Source: UBA1941 sp046329575 | Lineage (GTDB): Bacteria > Bacteroidota > Bacteroidia > Chitinophagales > LD1 | Reading direction: 5' to 3' | Assembly: GCA_046329575.1 (NCBI GenBank) | Contig: JAXLUJ010000012.1 | Span: forward strand, 51,236 to 115,235 | DNA: 64,000 bases | Shown: positions 1-8,685 of the stretch, one piece after another | How positions within the stretch are numbered: position 1 is the first letter of the stretch | Layout: each line of letters starts with the position of its first letter | The notes under the pieces: generated by a model | Told to the model about the DNA's origin: nothing | The model's database searches: none | Seen by the model: only the letters and a program-made list of their open reading frames with translations | Program-made: the position numbers and the translations under genes

Positions 1-1593
1 GGCCATGCCATTACCGTTGATGCCTCGCGAAATGTAATCACAGGCGGTTATTTTTCGGGAACAGTGGATATGGATCCATCTGCCACAACTGCCAACCTTA
101 TCAGCGCTACCACGTCATTTGATTGCTACGTTCAGAAATTAGATTCATCAGGGAATTTGTTGTGGGCGCGCCGCATGGGGGGCGATGATGACGATGAAAC
201 AAATGCTCTTGCTGCCGATGCCTCGGGTAATGTATATGCTGCCGGCTATTTCAATACTTCCATCGATTTCGATCCGCTGCATTCGGGAACGGTAACCGGT
301 GTAGCAGCCGGAGCCGCTGATTTCTACGTGGTGAAATTTTCGCCATCGGGGAATGTTTTATGGGCAAAAACATTTGGAGGAAGTGGTAATGACAAAGCTA
401 CCGGCCTGGCGCTGGACGCGGCCGGTAACATTTTTGTAACCGGAACTTTTGAAGGCACGGCCGATTTTGACCCAAGTGCAGCGACCGTAGCGCGATCGTC
501 GAATGGCGACCGCGATATTTTTGTACTGAAACTGAGCAGCAGCGGCAGTTATGTTTGGGTGCAAACTTTTGGAAGTGTGGACGCAGATAACGGCAATGCT
601 ATTGCTTTAGACCACGCCAACAATGTGGTAGTGACCGGAAGTTTTCAAAATACGGTGAATTTTGATCCGGTTAGTGTTCATAACCTCACGGCCTATGGCT
701 ATGGAGATGTTTTCATTTTGAAGTTGGACAATTCCGGCAATTATGTGTGGGCCGGTGCGGTGGGAGGCGCTGATTATGATGATGCCGGAAGAGGTGTTGC
801 AATAGATAAGGCTAACAATATTTTCGTAACAGGAATTTATCGGGGCGATGTAGATCTGAATCCCGGAGTGGCTGTAGATAGCTTTAGCTGGCATTCCTAC
901 AACGATGTTTTTCTTTTGAAACTTACTGCTTCCGGCACATACGCATGGGCGAGGGTGATGGGCGGCGGCTCGTGGGACGAAGGGTATGCTGTGACTACTG
1001 ACACTTTTGGGAATGTTTATAGTACCGGATATTTTGGAGGTAGTGCCACATTTAATGAAGTTGGTCCGGTGGTGCTTACCAGCAATGGCGGCAGCAATGT
1101 ATTTATACAAAAATGGAGTGGCGCAGGCGTGATGGTATGGGCCAAATCATTAGAAGCTTCGGGTGATGATATTGGGGAAGCGATTGCAACCGATGCTTCG
1201 GCCAATATTTATGTAACCGGTCAATACAGTATTGTTACCGATTTTGATCCGAATGCTGCGGTGGTTTCCATTACTAATAGCAGCGCGCATAGTTCATCGT
1301 TCATTCTGAAATGGAGTTCCGAAGAACCCGCGCATCCGCAAGGCATTACTGAAGCTGAGGCTGAAATATTGCGTGTTTATCCAATTCCTGCAAATGAGTT
1401 GTTGCAGGTACAATTCAAAAATGCACAGCGCGGCGTTCTTACGTTATTCGATTTAAGCGGCAGTATTATGTATGAACAGGAAATAGATGGTTTGGCAACA
1501 GTTGTGAGCCTGAAAGATTTCGCAATTGGAAATTATATTCTGAATTGGAAAGGAGAGAAGGGTTCGAAATCGATGATGATTTCAAAGATGTAA
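1..1593 (+). CDS. SBBP-repeat secreted protein with T9SS type A sorting domain (5' end missing)
   Basis: The frame is open from base 1, so the gene begins before the window; the first ATG at 64 is internal. The visible part is a series of roughly 60-residue SBBP beta-propeller-like repeats, each with a Trp-Ala-Lys/Arg strand, a Gly-Gly turn, an Asp-Ala-x-Gly-Asn-Val-Tyr segment, Thr-Gly, and Asp-Phe-Asp-Pro. The last 75 or so residues form a T9SS sorting domain (VYPIPANE, then LFDLSG, then a GNYIL strand), which would route the protein through the outer membrane. The role is unknown; such repeat proteins are typically surface or secreted. A strong hairpin follows the stop. Confidence 0.85.
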   Translation, partial: GHAITVDASRNVITGGYFSGTVDMDPSATTANLISATTSFDCYVQKLDSSGNLLWARRMGGDDDDETNALAADASGNVYAAGYFNTSIDFDPLHSGTVTGVAAGAADFYVVKFSPSGNVLWAKTFGGSGNDKATGLALDAAGNIFVTGTFEGTADFDPSAATVARSSNGDRDIFVLKLSSSGSYVWVQTFGSVDADNGNAIALDHANNVVVTGSFQNTVNFDPVSVHNLTAYGYGDVFILKLDNSGNYVWAGAVGGADYDDAGRGVAIDKANNIFVTGIYRGDVDLNPGVAVDSFSWHSYNDVFLLKLTASGTYAWARVMGGGSWDEGYAVTTDTFGNVYSTGYFGGSATFNEVGPVVLTSNGGSNVFIQKWSGAGVMVWAKSLEASGDDIGEAIATDASANIYVTGQYSIVTDFDPNAAVVSITNSSAHSSSFILKWSSEEPAHPQGITEAEAEILRVYPIPANELLQVQFKNAQRGVLTLFDLSGSIMYEQEIDGLATVVSLKDFAIGNYILNWKGEKGSKSMMISKM

Positions 1594-1622
1594 AATCACT
1601 ACGCTCCGATTTAGAAGAGGTA

Positions 1623-1652
1623 ACAAAAGAGATGCAGTTGCATCTCTTTTGT
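1623..1652 (+). terminator. Intrinsic terminator after the SBBP gene
   Basis: A perfect 14-bp inverted repeat (arms 1623-1636 and 1639-1652) ends in TTTTGT followed by GCTTT. It lies 30 bp after the stop codon of the SBBP gene. The T-tract partly belongs to the stem, so strength is uncertain. Confidence 0.6.
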
Positions 1653-1659
1653 GCTTTCA

Positions 1660-3220
1660 GGGAATCATTTTTAGGTGCTACCATGGATTTGCGGAAAAGA
1701 AATTGCATATAAGCCAATGGGGGAAATTTTCAAAAAAAGACCCCGCAAAGCATTATGGCAAACCGCGGTAGGGATGGCAGGTACTATCATTAAAACAAGT
1801 AAAATTTAAAGTTTATTTTAGCACTAACCGAGAGGCGTTGCTTGCCGATAACTGACGCAATTGACGACCTTCTGTAGCCTCCTTAGGGAGGCTACCTTTT
1901 TTTAGAGCGCCGATGGCGCTCAACCGAGAGGCAATTGCCGCCTCCTCCTCAGCAATTAATGGAATGTTCCGGAATGCCTGATCATTTTTATACAAGGCAT
2001 AGATGATAACCAGTAATTTCTTTTGTACGGCTACATAACTTTTCATTTTTTCATGATGCCGCTCGTACGTTCTCATAAACAGTTGAATAAATGGAGTTAA
2101 CCGGTATCGTACTACGTTGAAAGCTGGCATATACAATGCTCTTCGGATCCGACTGTTTCCCCGCTTGGATATCTTTGTTTTCCCCACTCTTTTACCGGAA
2201 CTATTCTCCACCACATCATAACCACTATAACTTACTAGCTGGCGACTGTTATGAAATAAATCGAAGCCATTGGTTTCTGCTATAACTACAGCTACGGTGA
2301 GCATCCCTAGTCCTTTGATCGCGGCAATGCGTTCTACCTTTTCAAATACTTCCGCATTGGACATTAGCTGCTTTTTTATCAGTTCATCCACTTGCGCCAC
2401 TTGCTTGTCGATATGAGCCAATGTAGCCTTCAACTGCTTTACTACGCTGTGGATAACGTACATCGCTGCTTCTAACGAAAGTAACTGATTGGATAATTCT
2501 GTGCGAATCTCCTGAAGGCGTTGATGTTGGCGGGTTAAAGTGCGTAAGTGAAAGAAGAACGGACTCATTGGCGTCCATTCCGGCAATGCCTGCTCACAAA
2601 TCATTTGCGCCAGCCCCTGAGCATCTGATTTATCTGTTTTGGTTTTAATGCCGATTGCTTTTATGTAATCCTTGGCTCGATTAGCCAGAATTACAGATAC
2701 CCGATATTTTTTCTGTGAAAAGAACAGCGCACAATTTTCATAGTACACCCCTGTAGCTTCCATCCCTATAGTGAGCCCTACATCCTTTTGTTTGTGATGT
2801 TTTGAAATCCAGCTTTCAAGGAACTGAAATCCGGCTAATGTGTTATTAAATTTTGTACTTGCCACCACTTTAACCCGTTGTGTGGCATCAATAGCGCTCA
2901 TGCAGGCACGGCACTCTTTTGACCCAATGTCAATACCAACAGCATACTTCAACATTTTGATGTTTTTTAAATGAACAAAAAGCCGCAGAAAACTCCCCTT
3001 TCATCTTCCTCACTCATAGAATAGTTCGTATAGGCCAAAAACGCCTATCGATTAGGTACTATCGGGAATCCAAAAGAGAAAACAGGTGCAGATTAACCTG
3101 CCATAGAGCGTCAATGCGCGTGCGGAAAGCTCAAGTTGCTGCACCCGTTTTTCTACTCACACTAAGATAAAGAGATACTTCTAATGCGATTCAAAGCTCT
3201 TTTTTATCTATTGCCTGCAA
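1660..3220 (-). mobile_element. IS110-type insertion sequence (approximate limits)
   Basis: The transposase and its flanking noncoding DNA are the likely element. No terminal inverted repeats or target duplication were found, as expected for IS110, so both limits are estimates taken from the nearest neighbouring features. Comparison with an uninterrupted relative would set them. Confidence 0.4.
1813..2955 (-). CDS. IS110-family transposase (DEDD/RuvC-like, Transposase_20)
   Basis: The 380-residue protein begins with the IS110 RuvC-like domain: GIDIGS with the first catalytic Asp near residue 9, GMEATGVYYEN with the Glu near 67, and TDKSDAQ supplying the later Asp residues near 105-110. The C-terminal half carries the Transposase_20 signature (IKGLGMLTVAVVIAE, SYSGYDV, KRGNSRIRRALY) with its conserved Ser. 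Length is normal for an intact enzyme of 330-420 residues, and no frameshift was seen. IS110 enzymes act with a bridge RNA from the element's noncoding end and usually lack terminal inverted repeats, so the element ends cannot be fixed by eye. It sits between the SBBP gene and cpsB. Confidence 0.93.
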   Translation of the reverse strand: MLKYAVGIDIGSKECRACMSAIDATQRVKVVASTKFNNTLAGFQFLESWISKHHKQKDVGLTIGMEATGVYYENCALFFSQKKYRVSVILANRAKDYIKAIGIKTKTDKSDAQGLAQMICEQALPEWTPMSPFFFHLRTLTRQHQRLQEIRTELSNQLLSLEAAMYVIHSVVKQLKATLAHIDKQVAQVDELIKKQLMSNAEVFEKVERIAAIKGLGMLTVAVVIAETNGFDLFHNSRQLVSYSGYDVVENSSGKRVGKTKISKRGNSRIRRALYMPAFNVVRYRLTPFIQLFMRTYERHHEKMKSYVAVQKKLLVIIYALYKNDQAFRNIPLIAEEEAAIASRLSAIGALKKGSLPKEATEGRQLRQLSASNASRLVLK

Positions 3221-3404
3221 AGATATGAGCGGAAAGCCCGGAAGCCGCGCCACTGCTGCATTTCAAGAATCACAAACGTTATGCCGCGGCTGAGGACTTG
3301 CAGCGAACAGCCCGGCATCCGCAAAAATAATTTCGAATTATGAATTTGTGGATGTAGTGATTGCAGCATTTAAGGAAACTTCTTTTCAATCACCATTGCA
3401 GATG
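2956..3404. other. Noncoding region upstream of the IS110 transposase; candidate bridge-RNA locus plus GC-rich repeat
   Basis: No convincing gene lies in these 449 bases. The part next to the transposase start (about 2956-3170) holds several short complementary segments on the minus strand, such as CAGGT/ACCTG near 3089-3105 and CCTA/TAGG around 3042-3056. This is where IS110 elements encode their structured bridge RNA. The distal part (about 3225-3330) is GC-rich, with GCCGCG and CGCGGC arms and the 13-mer CGAACAGCCCGGC, which is also found (inverted) in the menD-menB gap. No RNA structure is proven. Confidence 0.4.
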
Positions 3405-4160
3405 CTACAGAAAAATGGAATTCTTCAAAGTTTCGCTTTTCACGATTTTTTCGATGTAGGGCAGTTTAAGACAATCGCGGATATATCCCAGATGACGCTC
3501 GTTATGAAGATCGGTACTAATAAAATCGATCATTTCGGCATCGATCAGTTTTTCGCTGATCACCTTTGCGCTTTTGCCATACACTCCTGTTAATGAAGCC
3601 ATATTCATCTGAAAAAAAATGCCTTGGTCCTTTATTTCGCGATATTGTTCCAAACTTTCTTCGTGGTAATATGGGTATCGTTCAGGGTGAGCCAATACCA
3701 CGTTATAACCGGCTGCGCGCAGATCGTAAAAATAGCTGGTTGCACTAAACGACTTCATGAGGTACGAAAGTTCCACCAGAACATAGTTACCTGCCATGGT
3801 GAGCAACGAGCGTTCATCGATTTTCTTTTTTATGGTTTCATCAAGATAATATTCGGCCCAGGCGTCAAATTCAACCGCAATGCCATTTTCTTTCAGGGCC
3901 TGGCGCACTTTATCGCGCCCGGCAAGAATATTATCGGGTTTATTAGGATAGCCATCGGTCATGATATGGGGTGAAGTAATGATTTTCCGATAGCCGAGAT
4001 CGTGCAACCCTTTAATGAGGTGTAGTGATTGTTCAAGGGTTTGAGCGCCGTCGTCGATACCCGGAATGAGGTGAGAGTGAAAATCGACGCCTACGGATGA
4101 GAAATCGGTGAGCGAAGCAACCGGTTCTTTCTTTTTGAAGATATTTGATAGAAAACCCAA
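3405..4160 (-). CDS. CpsB/CapC-family PHP-domain tyrosine phosphatase
   Basis: This is a PHP-fold phosphoesterase of the Wzb-independent, metal-dependent tyrosine phosphatase type that dephosphorylates BY-kinases in exopolysaccharide export. The metal-binding signature DFHSHLIPGIDDG lies near the N-terminus, followed by TSPHIM, a conserved ELSYLM, VLAHPERYPYY and STDLHN. The frame stays open to an ATG at 4289, but that would overlap metK and add some 43 residues that look non-native. A TTG at 4160 gives MGFLSNIFKKK and a 251-residue protein of normal family length, so it is preferred; the start remains uncertain. No kinase or capsule genes are adjacent. Confidence 0.8.
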   Translation of the reverse strand: MGFLSNIFKKKEPVASLTDFSSVGVDFHSHLIPGIDDGAQTLEQSLHLIKGLHDLGYRKIITSPHIMTDGYPNKPDNILAGRDKVRQALKENGIAVEFDAWAEYYLDETIKKKIDERSLLTMAGNYVLVELSYLMKSFSATSYFYDLRAAGYNVVLAHPERYPYYHEESLEQYREIKDQGIFFQMNMASLTGVYGKSAKVISEKLIDAEMIDFISTDLHNERHLGYIRDCLKLPYIEKIVKSETLKNSIFL

Positions 4161-4256
4161 ATGTACTTTTAACGAATATAGTATTTCTGTTTTAGTTAGT
4201 TTTTGTACAGCGGTTTCGGGTGTGGAAAGATGCTGCCCTGTTTTAGTAAAAAATAA

Positions 4257-4264
4257 TAGTTTTG
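4257..4264 (+). promoter_or_regulatory. Bacteroidota -7 element TAGTTTTG upstream of metK
   Basis: This is a match to the TAnnTTTG -7 consensus, 18 bp before the ATG at 4283. It supports that ATG over the TTG at 4262, which would lie inside the promoter. Confidence 0.45.
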
Positions 4265-4282
4265 GCACGCAAAAAAAAACAC

Positions 4283-5536
4283 ATGCCATATTTATTTACG
4301 TCCGAATCGGTATCTGAAGGCCATCCTGACAAAGTTGCCGACCAAATCTCTGATGCTTTGATCGATAACTTCTTAGCGTTTGATTCTAGTTCAAAGGTTG
4401 CCTGCGAAACTTTGGTAACTACCGGTCAGGTTATGCTTGCCGGTGAAGTTAAATCAAAGGCGTCGCTGGATGTTCAAAAAATTGCCCGCGAAGTGATTAC
4501 CAAGATTGGTTATACCAAAGCTGATTATATGTTTGAGGCTAATTCGTGCGGTATACTTTCGGCAATTCACGAGCAGAGCGCTGACATTAATCAAGGTGTA
4601 GAACGCACGAAGAAAGAAGATCAAGGGGCCGGTGATCAGGGAATGATGTTTGGTTACGCATCAAACGAAACGGATGATTATATGCCATTGGCATTGGATT
4701 TGGCACATAAGATATTGATTGAACTGGCTGCACTTCGTCGTGAAAACAAGCAGATTAAATATTTACGTCCGGATGCGAAATCGCAGGTTACTTTGGAGTA
4801 CGACGATAACAATCGTCCGGTTCGCATTGACGCTATTGTTATTTCTACGCAGCACGATGATTTTGACAAGGAGGGAAAGATGTTGGCCAAGATCAAGGAG
4901 GACATGGTGAAGATTTTGATTCCCCGAGTTAAGGCGAAATACAAAAAGTATGCTCACTTGTTCAATGATAAGATTGAGTATCACATTAATCCTACAGGAA
5001 AGTTTGTGATTGGCGGACCGCATGGCGACACCGGGTTAACTGGTCGTAAGATTATTGTGGATACTTATGGTGGGAAGGGTGCGCATGGAGGCGGAGCTTT
5101 CAGCGGAAAGGATCCTTCGAAGGTTGACCGTTCTGCGGCTTATGCTACGCGTCACATTGCTAAGAATTTGGTTGCGGCAGGTGTGTGCAGTGAAGTTTTG
5201 GTACAGGTATCGTATGCTATTGGTGTTGCTAAACCTATGGGTATTTACATCAACACCTATGGTACGGCCAAGGTTAAAATGAACGATGGTGAGATTGCCC
5301 GTAGGGTAGAAAAGATATTTGACATGCGCCCTTACTTTATTGAGCAGCGTTTAAAGTTGCGTCAGCCGATGTACAGTGAAACTGCGGCATATGGGCATAT
5401 GGGGCGCAAAAATGAAACGGTAGAGAAGACTTTTGTAGCTCCTGACGGAAAGGTTAAAAAGATGAAGGTAGAGTTGTTCACTTGGGAGAAATTAGATTTT
5501 GTGAGCAAAGTGAAGAAGGAGTTTGGTTTAAAGTAA
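4283..5536 (+). CDS. metK: S-adenosylmethionine synthetase
   Basis: It makes S-adenosylmethionine from methionine and ATP in the cytoplasm. The family motifs are all present: TSESVSEGHPDK at the N-terminus, GAGDQGMMFGYA for ATP binding, GGPHGDTGLTGRKI, and the glycine-rich loop GGGAFSGKDPSKVDRSAAY. The 417-residue length is typical of Bacteroidota enzymes. The start at 4283 gives MPYLFTSES, the usual N-terminus; an upstream in-frame TTG at 4262 is rejected. The gene stands alone with its own promoter-like element and terminator, divergent from cpsB. Confidence 0.98.
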   Translation: MPYLFTSESVSEGHPDKVADQISDALIDNFLAFDSSSKVACETLVTTGQVMLAGEVKSKASLDVQKIAREVITKIGYTKADYMFEANSCGILSAIHEQSADINQGVERTKKEDQGAGDQGMMFGYASNETDDYMPLALDLAHKILIELAALRRENKQIKYLRPDAKSQVTLEYDDNNRPVRIDAIVISTQHDDFDKEGKMLAKIKEDMVKILIPRVKAKYKKYAHLFNDKIEYHINPTGKFVIGGPHGDTGLTGRKIIVDTYGGKGAHGGGAFSGKDPSKVDRSAAYATRHIAKNLVAAGVCSEVLVQVSYAIGVAKPMGIYINTYGTAKVKMNDGEIARRVEKIFDMRPYFIEQRLKLRQPMYSETAAYGHMGRKNETVEKTFVAPDGKVKKMKVELFTWEKLDFVSKVKKEFGLK

Positions 5537-5560
5537 TTGAGCTCAATTAAGAATAGAAGA

Positions 5561-5591
5561 AGGCCATTCCAATTGGGATGGCTTTTTTTTT
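5561..5591 (+). terminator. Intrinsic terminator of metK
   Basis: An 8-bp stem (GCCATTCC 5563-5570 with GGGATGGC 5575-5582, one G-T pair) with an AATT loop is followed by nine T residues, 25 bp after the metK stop. Confidence 0.85.
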
Positions 5592-5641
5592 GTGGGGGGC
5601 ATTGGGATGATAGAAAACGGATAAGCGAGCAGAGAGGCTGG

Positions 5642-5980
5642 AACCTCGAAAGTAGGACCTTCGAGGTTGGTGCTCGCACTTCGAGGTTGTTGCTCGCATT
5701 GGAACCTCGAAAGTAGGACCTTCGAGGTTGGCGACAATGGTTGTTCCGATAAGCGATTAGTCTACCGACCTCGAAAGTAGAACCTTCGAGGTCGGCACTT
5801 AGACGGGAACCTCGAAAGTAGGACCTTCGAGGTTGGCGACAATGGTTGTTCCGATAAGCGATTAATCCACCGACCTCGAAAGTAGAACCTTCGAGGTTGT
5901 TGCTCGCATTGGAACCTCGAAAGTAGGACCTTCGAGGTTGGTGCTCGCATTGAAACCTCGAAAGTAGAACTTTCGAGGTT
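5642..5980. repeat. Array of palindromic hairpin repeats (seven full units and one half unit)
   Basis: Units of about 27 bp read AACCTCGAA, a 9-nt loop, TTCGAGGTT. Full copies begin at 5642, 5703, 5767, 5808, 5872, 5913 and 5954, with a half copy at 5680-5688. Spacers are of two main kinds: a 14-nt type containing TGCTCGCA, and a 38-nt type seen at about 5730-5766 and 5835-5872, with a shortened third copy after the last unit. Arms change together: the 5765-5795 copy has CCGACC paired with GGTCGG, and the 5954-5980 copy extends the stem with CTTTCG. The array fills most of the 467-bp gap between metK and menB. No gene is present; open minus-strand frames here are by-products of the repeat. 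Confidence 0.9.
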
Positions 5981-6003
5981 GGCGACAATAATTGTAGCGA
6001 GCA

Positions 6004-6825
6004 TCACGGGAATTTTGGAAACTTGTCCCAGTCCGGCTTGCGTTTCTCAATAAATGCATTCTTCCCCTCCTTGGCCTCTTCACTCAAATAATATAACAAC
6101 GTCGCATTGCCCGCCAATTCCTGTATCCCGGCCTGACCGTCTAACTCCGCATTAAACGAACTCTTCAACATCCGAATCGCCAATGGCGACTTCTCCTGAA
6201 TTTTCTTGCACCAGGCCACCGTCGTATCCTCCAACACTTCCAACGGAACCACCTTGTTCACCAAACCCATATCCAAAGCATCCTGTGCATTATACTGGTC
6301 GCACAAAAACCAAATTTCCCTCGCCTTCTTCTGGCCAACACATCGCGCCAAATAACTCGCACCAAAACCGCCGTCAAAACTACCCACTCTCGGGCCTGTT
6401 TGACCAAAAATCGCATTCTCGCTCGCAATGCTGAGGTCGCAAACTACATGCAACACATGGCCGCCGCCAATCGCATACCCATTCACCATAGCAATCACCG
6501 CCTTCGGAATCGAACGAATTTGTTTTTGCAAATCCAATACGTTCAAACGCGGTACCTCATCTTTGCCTATATAACCGCCATGCCCGCGCACATTCTGATC
6601 GCCACCGCTGCAAAAGGCCATATCGCCTTCGCCCGTTAAAATAATCGATTTGATATCCAGATTATCGCGACAAATGTTCATCGCATCAATCATCTCCCGA
6701 ACCGTTAACGGCGTAAACGCATTCCGGTATCGCGGCCTGTTGATCGTAATTTTGGCAATGCCTTCAAAAAATTCAAAACGAATCTCTTCGTAGTCTTTTA
6801 TGCTTTTCCAGTTTCTTGTTGTCAT
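6004..6825 (-). CDS. menB: 1,4-dihydroxy-2-naphthoyl-CoA synthase
   Basis: It closes the naphthoquinone ring of o-succinylbenzoyl-CoA in menaquinone synthesis. The crotonase fold is clear: ITINRPRYRNAFTP at the N-terminus, FCSGGDQNVRG oxyanion-hole region, AMVNGYAIGGGHVLH, and the MenB-typical GQTGPRVGSFDGGFGA followed by WFLCDQY. The start at 6825 (MTTRNWKS) gives 273 residues, the normal size; the frame extends upstream to 7035 but only through repeat DNA. It lies downstream of menD on the same strand, separated by a 231-bp gap filled with an inverted repeat. The hairpin array begins just past its 3' end. Confidence 0.96.
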   Translation of the reverse strand: MTTRNWKSIKDYEEIRFEFFEGIAKITINRPRYRNAFTPLTVREMIDAMNICRDNLDIKSIILTGEGDMAFCSGGDQNVRGHGGYIGKDEVPRLNVLDLQKQIRSIPKAVIAMVNGYAIGGGHVLHVVCDLSIASENAIFGQTGPRVGSFDGGFGASYLARCVGQKKAREIWFLCDQYNAQDALDMGLVNKVVPLEVLEDTTVAWCKKIQEKSPLAIRMLKSSFNAELDGQAGIQELAGNATLLYYLSEEAKEGKNAFIEKRKPDWDKFPKFP

Positions 6826-6864
6826 GCGGCGAATATAAAATGAAATAGAAAGAATTTTGCCGCC

Positions 6865-6950
6865 CCCGAAAGCCGCGTTAGCAGCCTTATTTGAAAACCA
6901 GTGCGTTGATCGCTTTCCCAATAAAACCGCCTCACTACGCGGCTTTCGGG
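6865..6950. repeat. Long GC-rich inverted repeat in the menD-menB gap
   Basis: Perfect 14-bp arms (6865-6878 CCCGAAAGCCGCGT and 6937-6950) continue as an imperfect stem inward, around a loop of under 60 bp. GC-rich sequence carries on to about 7050. Part of it (the 13-mer GCCGGGCTGTTCG) recurs in reverse near 3303, suggesting a dispersed chromosomal repeat rather than a gene-specific element. Confidence 0.7.
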
Positions 6951-7056
6951 CCGGGCTGTTCGTGGCTGCGCTATCGCTCCGGTGCTGCGGTCGTTCCTCC
7001 CTTCGCACCGCTCCTTTCAGTCGCGCCACTACCATCCCTGGCGGAAAGGGAACCTG

Positions 7057-8676
7057 CTAATTCAAAAAATAATTTCGCCAAACCTCCCGGTTTACCTCCG
7101 GATCAGTTTTTACTTCCAATATGCTGCAACTGCCGCTCTGCAACAGCTTTGGCCATTGTTCATCCCATTCGTTCATGTTGTTGCAGCACCAGTAAGGCAA
7201 CGTGTACATGGCAGCTAAATGACGGGCATTTAATTGATGCCGCGTTGAAAAGTACTTTTCAAAACCGCTAACCGATTGCGGCCCTTCAATCAATTCAAAA
7301 ATGTTGCCACCGCCGTTATTGATTAATACAATCCGAAGATTCTTTGGCAGCTCGTGGTTCCACAAAGCATTTGAATCGTAAAAAAAACTTACATCGCCAA
7401 TTACGCAAAACGTTAGCCGGTTGGGCCGGGCAATAGCCGCACCCACTGCCGTACTTAAACAACCATCAATTCCGCTGGTTCCTCGGTTCGAAAAAACAGA
7501 AACGGATTCAGGATGAGCAAACAGCCCGGCATACCGAATGGGAGAGGAGTTGCCATATTGCAAACTGCTGTTTTTGGGCAACGCATTTACCAGTTTTTCA
7601 AACAACTTCAAATCACTGAAAGGCGCACCGGCCAACGCTTTCGAATGTTGTTGCCATGACTTCTGCCTTTCCCTTTTCCATAGTTCCGCAAAATGAAAAT
7701 CGGTTGTATTACCTGAGGCCATTTCTTTTATTACAGTAACTACATCTGAAAAAATGTGTTGAAAGTGTTTCGCCCCAATGCCATTCCATTTTCCTTCGTC
7801 CATTGAAATATGAAAGTGAAAAGGCACGGCAGCCTTTCGTAAAAACTGTCGCAGTCGTTTAGATACAAACTGTTTGCCGATGGTAATTACGGTGTCCGGT
7901 AATAAATGGTTTAATGGAAGTGCGTGCGATAAAAGCAAATCCGGATTTTGTATGAAATCGGGATGATGTAAATTGCTAACCGGTTCCGCAATTACAACGG
8001 CTTTTCCGGTGGCGGCTATTTCGCCTAAATGCTTCTGCAATTCCGCATCAGGATGCTGAAGTCCGCAAACGATAAGTGTTTTACCGAATTCGGGAAGCGT
8101 AAAGCGATGGGGTTCCGCCATTGAAGTTTCTTTCCAGTTGAATGCCGGAAGTGCCGTTTCGATTTGATTATAAAGTGGTTCCCGCAGCGGAATGTTGAGG
8201 TGCACCGGACCGCAAAATGGATGTTGACTTAAATGAATGGCCTGTGCCGAAAGCTGAGCGGCTTCATTCACGTTTTCCGGCAATTCAAAAAATGCCTTGC
8301 TGTAATTTTTGAAAATTTCGAATTGGTTGATGGCTTGATTTTCGCCTATGCCGATAAATTCTTTTGGACGGTCGGCGGTGAGCAGCAACAGCGGCACCTG
8401 CTGATGAAAAGCTTCGCAAACGGCAGGGGCCAGGTTCAGTAATGCTGTGCCGGAAGTGCAAATAATAGCAACCGTTTGGCTGGTTTGCTGTGCCAGACCT
8501 AATGCCGTAAATCCGGCTACACGTTCATCAACAATTACATGCGTTTTAAAAGCATTGTTTTGTGAAAAAGCGATTACCAAAGGCGCCGATCGCGAACCCG
8601 GTGAAAGCACCACATGTCGAATTCCTTTTAAACGGCAAACCTCGGCCAAAACCGCTATATGAATTTTATCTGTCAT
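7057..8676 (-). CDS. menD: 2-succinyl-5-enolpyruvyl-6-hydroxy-3-cyclohexene-1-carboxylate synthase
   Basis: This thiamine-diphosphate enzyme adds 2-oxoglutarate-derived succinic semialdehyde to isochorismate in menaquinone synthesis. The N-terminus has the MenD signature LSPGSRSAPL and ICTSGTALLNLAPAV; the middle has LTADRPKE; the C-terminal domain has NRGTSGIDG and the cofactor motif GDVSFFYDSN...NNGGGNIF. The 539-residue length is slightly short of the usual 550-580 but no domain is missing. It is the first gene of a menD-menB pair. A TACTTTCG element lies 10 bp before the ATG. The partner menF is 11 kb away, beyond a block of plus-strand surface-protein genes. Confidence 0.97.
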   Translation of the reverse strand: MTDKIHIAVLAEVCRLKGIRHVVLSPGSRSAPLVIAFSQNNAFKTHVIVDERVAGFTALGLAQQTSQTVAIICTSGTALLNLAPAVCEAFHQQVPLLLLTADRPKEFIGIGENQAINQFEIFKNYSKAFFELPENVNEAAQLSAQAIHLSQHPFCGPVHLNIPLREPLYNQIETALPAFNWKETSMAEPHRFTLPEFGKTLIVCGLQHPDAELQKHLGEIAATGKAVVIAEPVSNLHHPDFIQNPDLLLSHALPLNHLLPDTVITIGKQFVSKRLRQFLRKAAVPFHFHISMDEGKWNGIGAKHFQHIFSDVVTVIKEMASGNTTDFHFAELWKRERQKSWQQHSKALAGAPFSDLKLFEKLVNALPKNSSLQYGNSSPIRYAGLFAHPESVSVFSNRGTSGIDGCLSTAVGAAIARPNRLTFCVIGDVSFFYDSNALWNHELPKNLRIVLINNGGGNIFELIEGPQSVSGFEKYFSTRHQLNARHLAAMYTLPYWCCNNMNEWDEQWPKLLQSGSCSILEVKTDPEVNREVWRNYFLN

Positions 8677-8685
8677 GTGGCAGGG

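Noticed and set aside
607..1205. Minus-strand open frames within the SBBP gene
   Set aside because: They mirror the periodic composition of the plus-strand repeats and show no recognisable protein features.
1653..3230. Terminal inverted repeats of the IS element
   Set aside because: No matching inverted ends were found by eye, which is usual for IS110, so precise ends were not called.
4161..4289. N-terminal extension of the CpsB-like protein to the ATG at 4289
   Set aside because: It would run over the metK promoter and start, and the added 43 residues do not resemble the family.
5642..5980. CRISPR array
   Set aside because: The units are palindromic and the spacers are themselves repeated and of unequal length. 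There are no cas genes in the window.
5362..6083. Four overlapping open frames on the minus strand across the hairpin array
   Set aside because: All three frames are open only because the repeat unit lacks stops. The peptides repeat TSKVLLSRF, PRRSYFRGS and LEGSTFEV in turn, which reflects repeat DNA, not a protein.
6826..7035. N-terminal extension of MenB
   Set aside because: The extra codons lie in the GC-rich inverted repeat; MenB homologues begin at the equivalent of the ATG at 6825.
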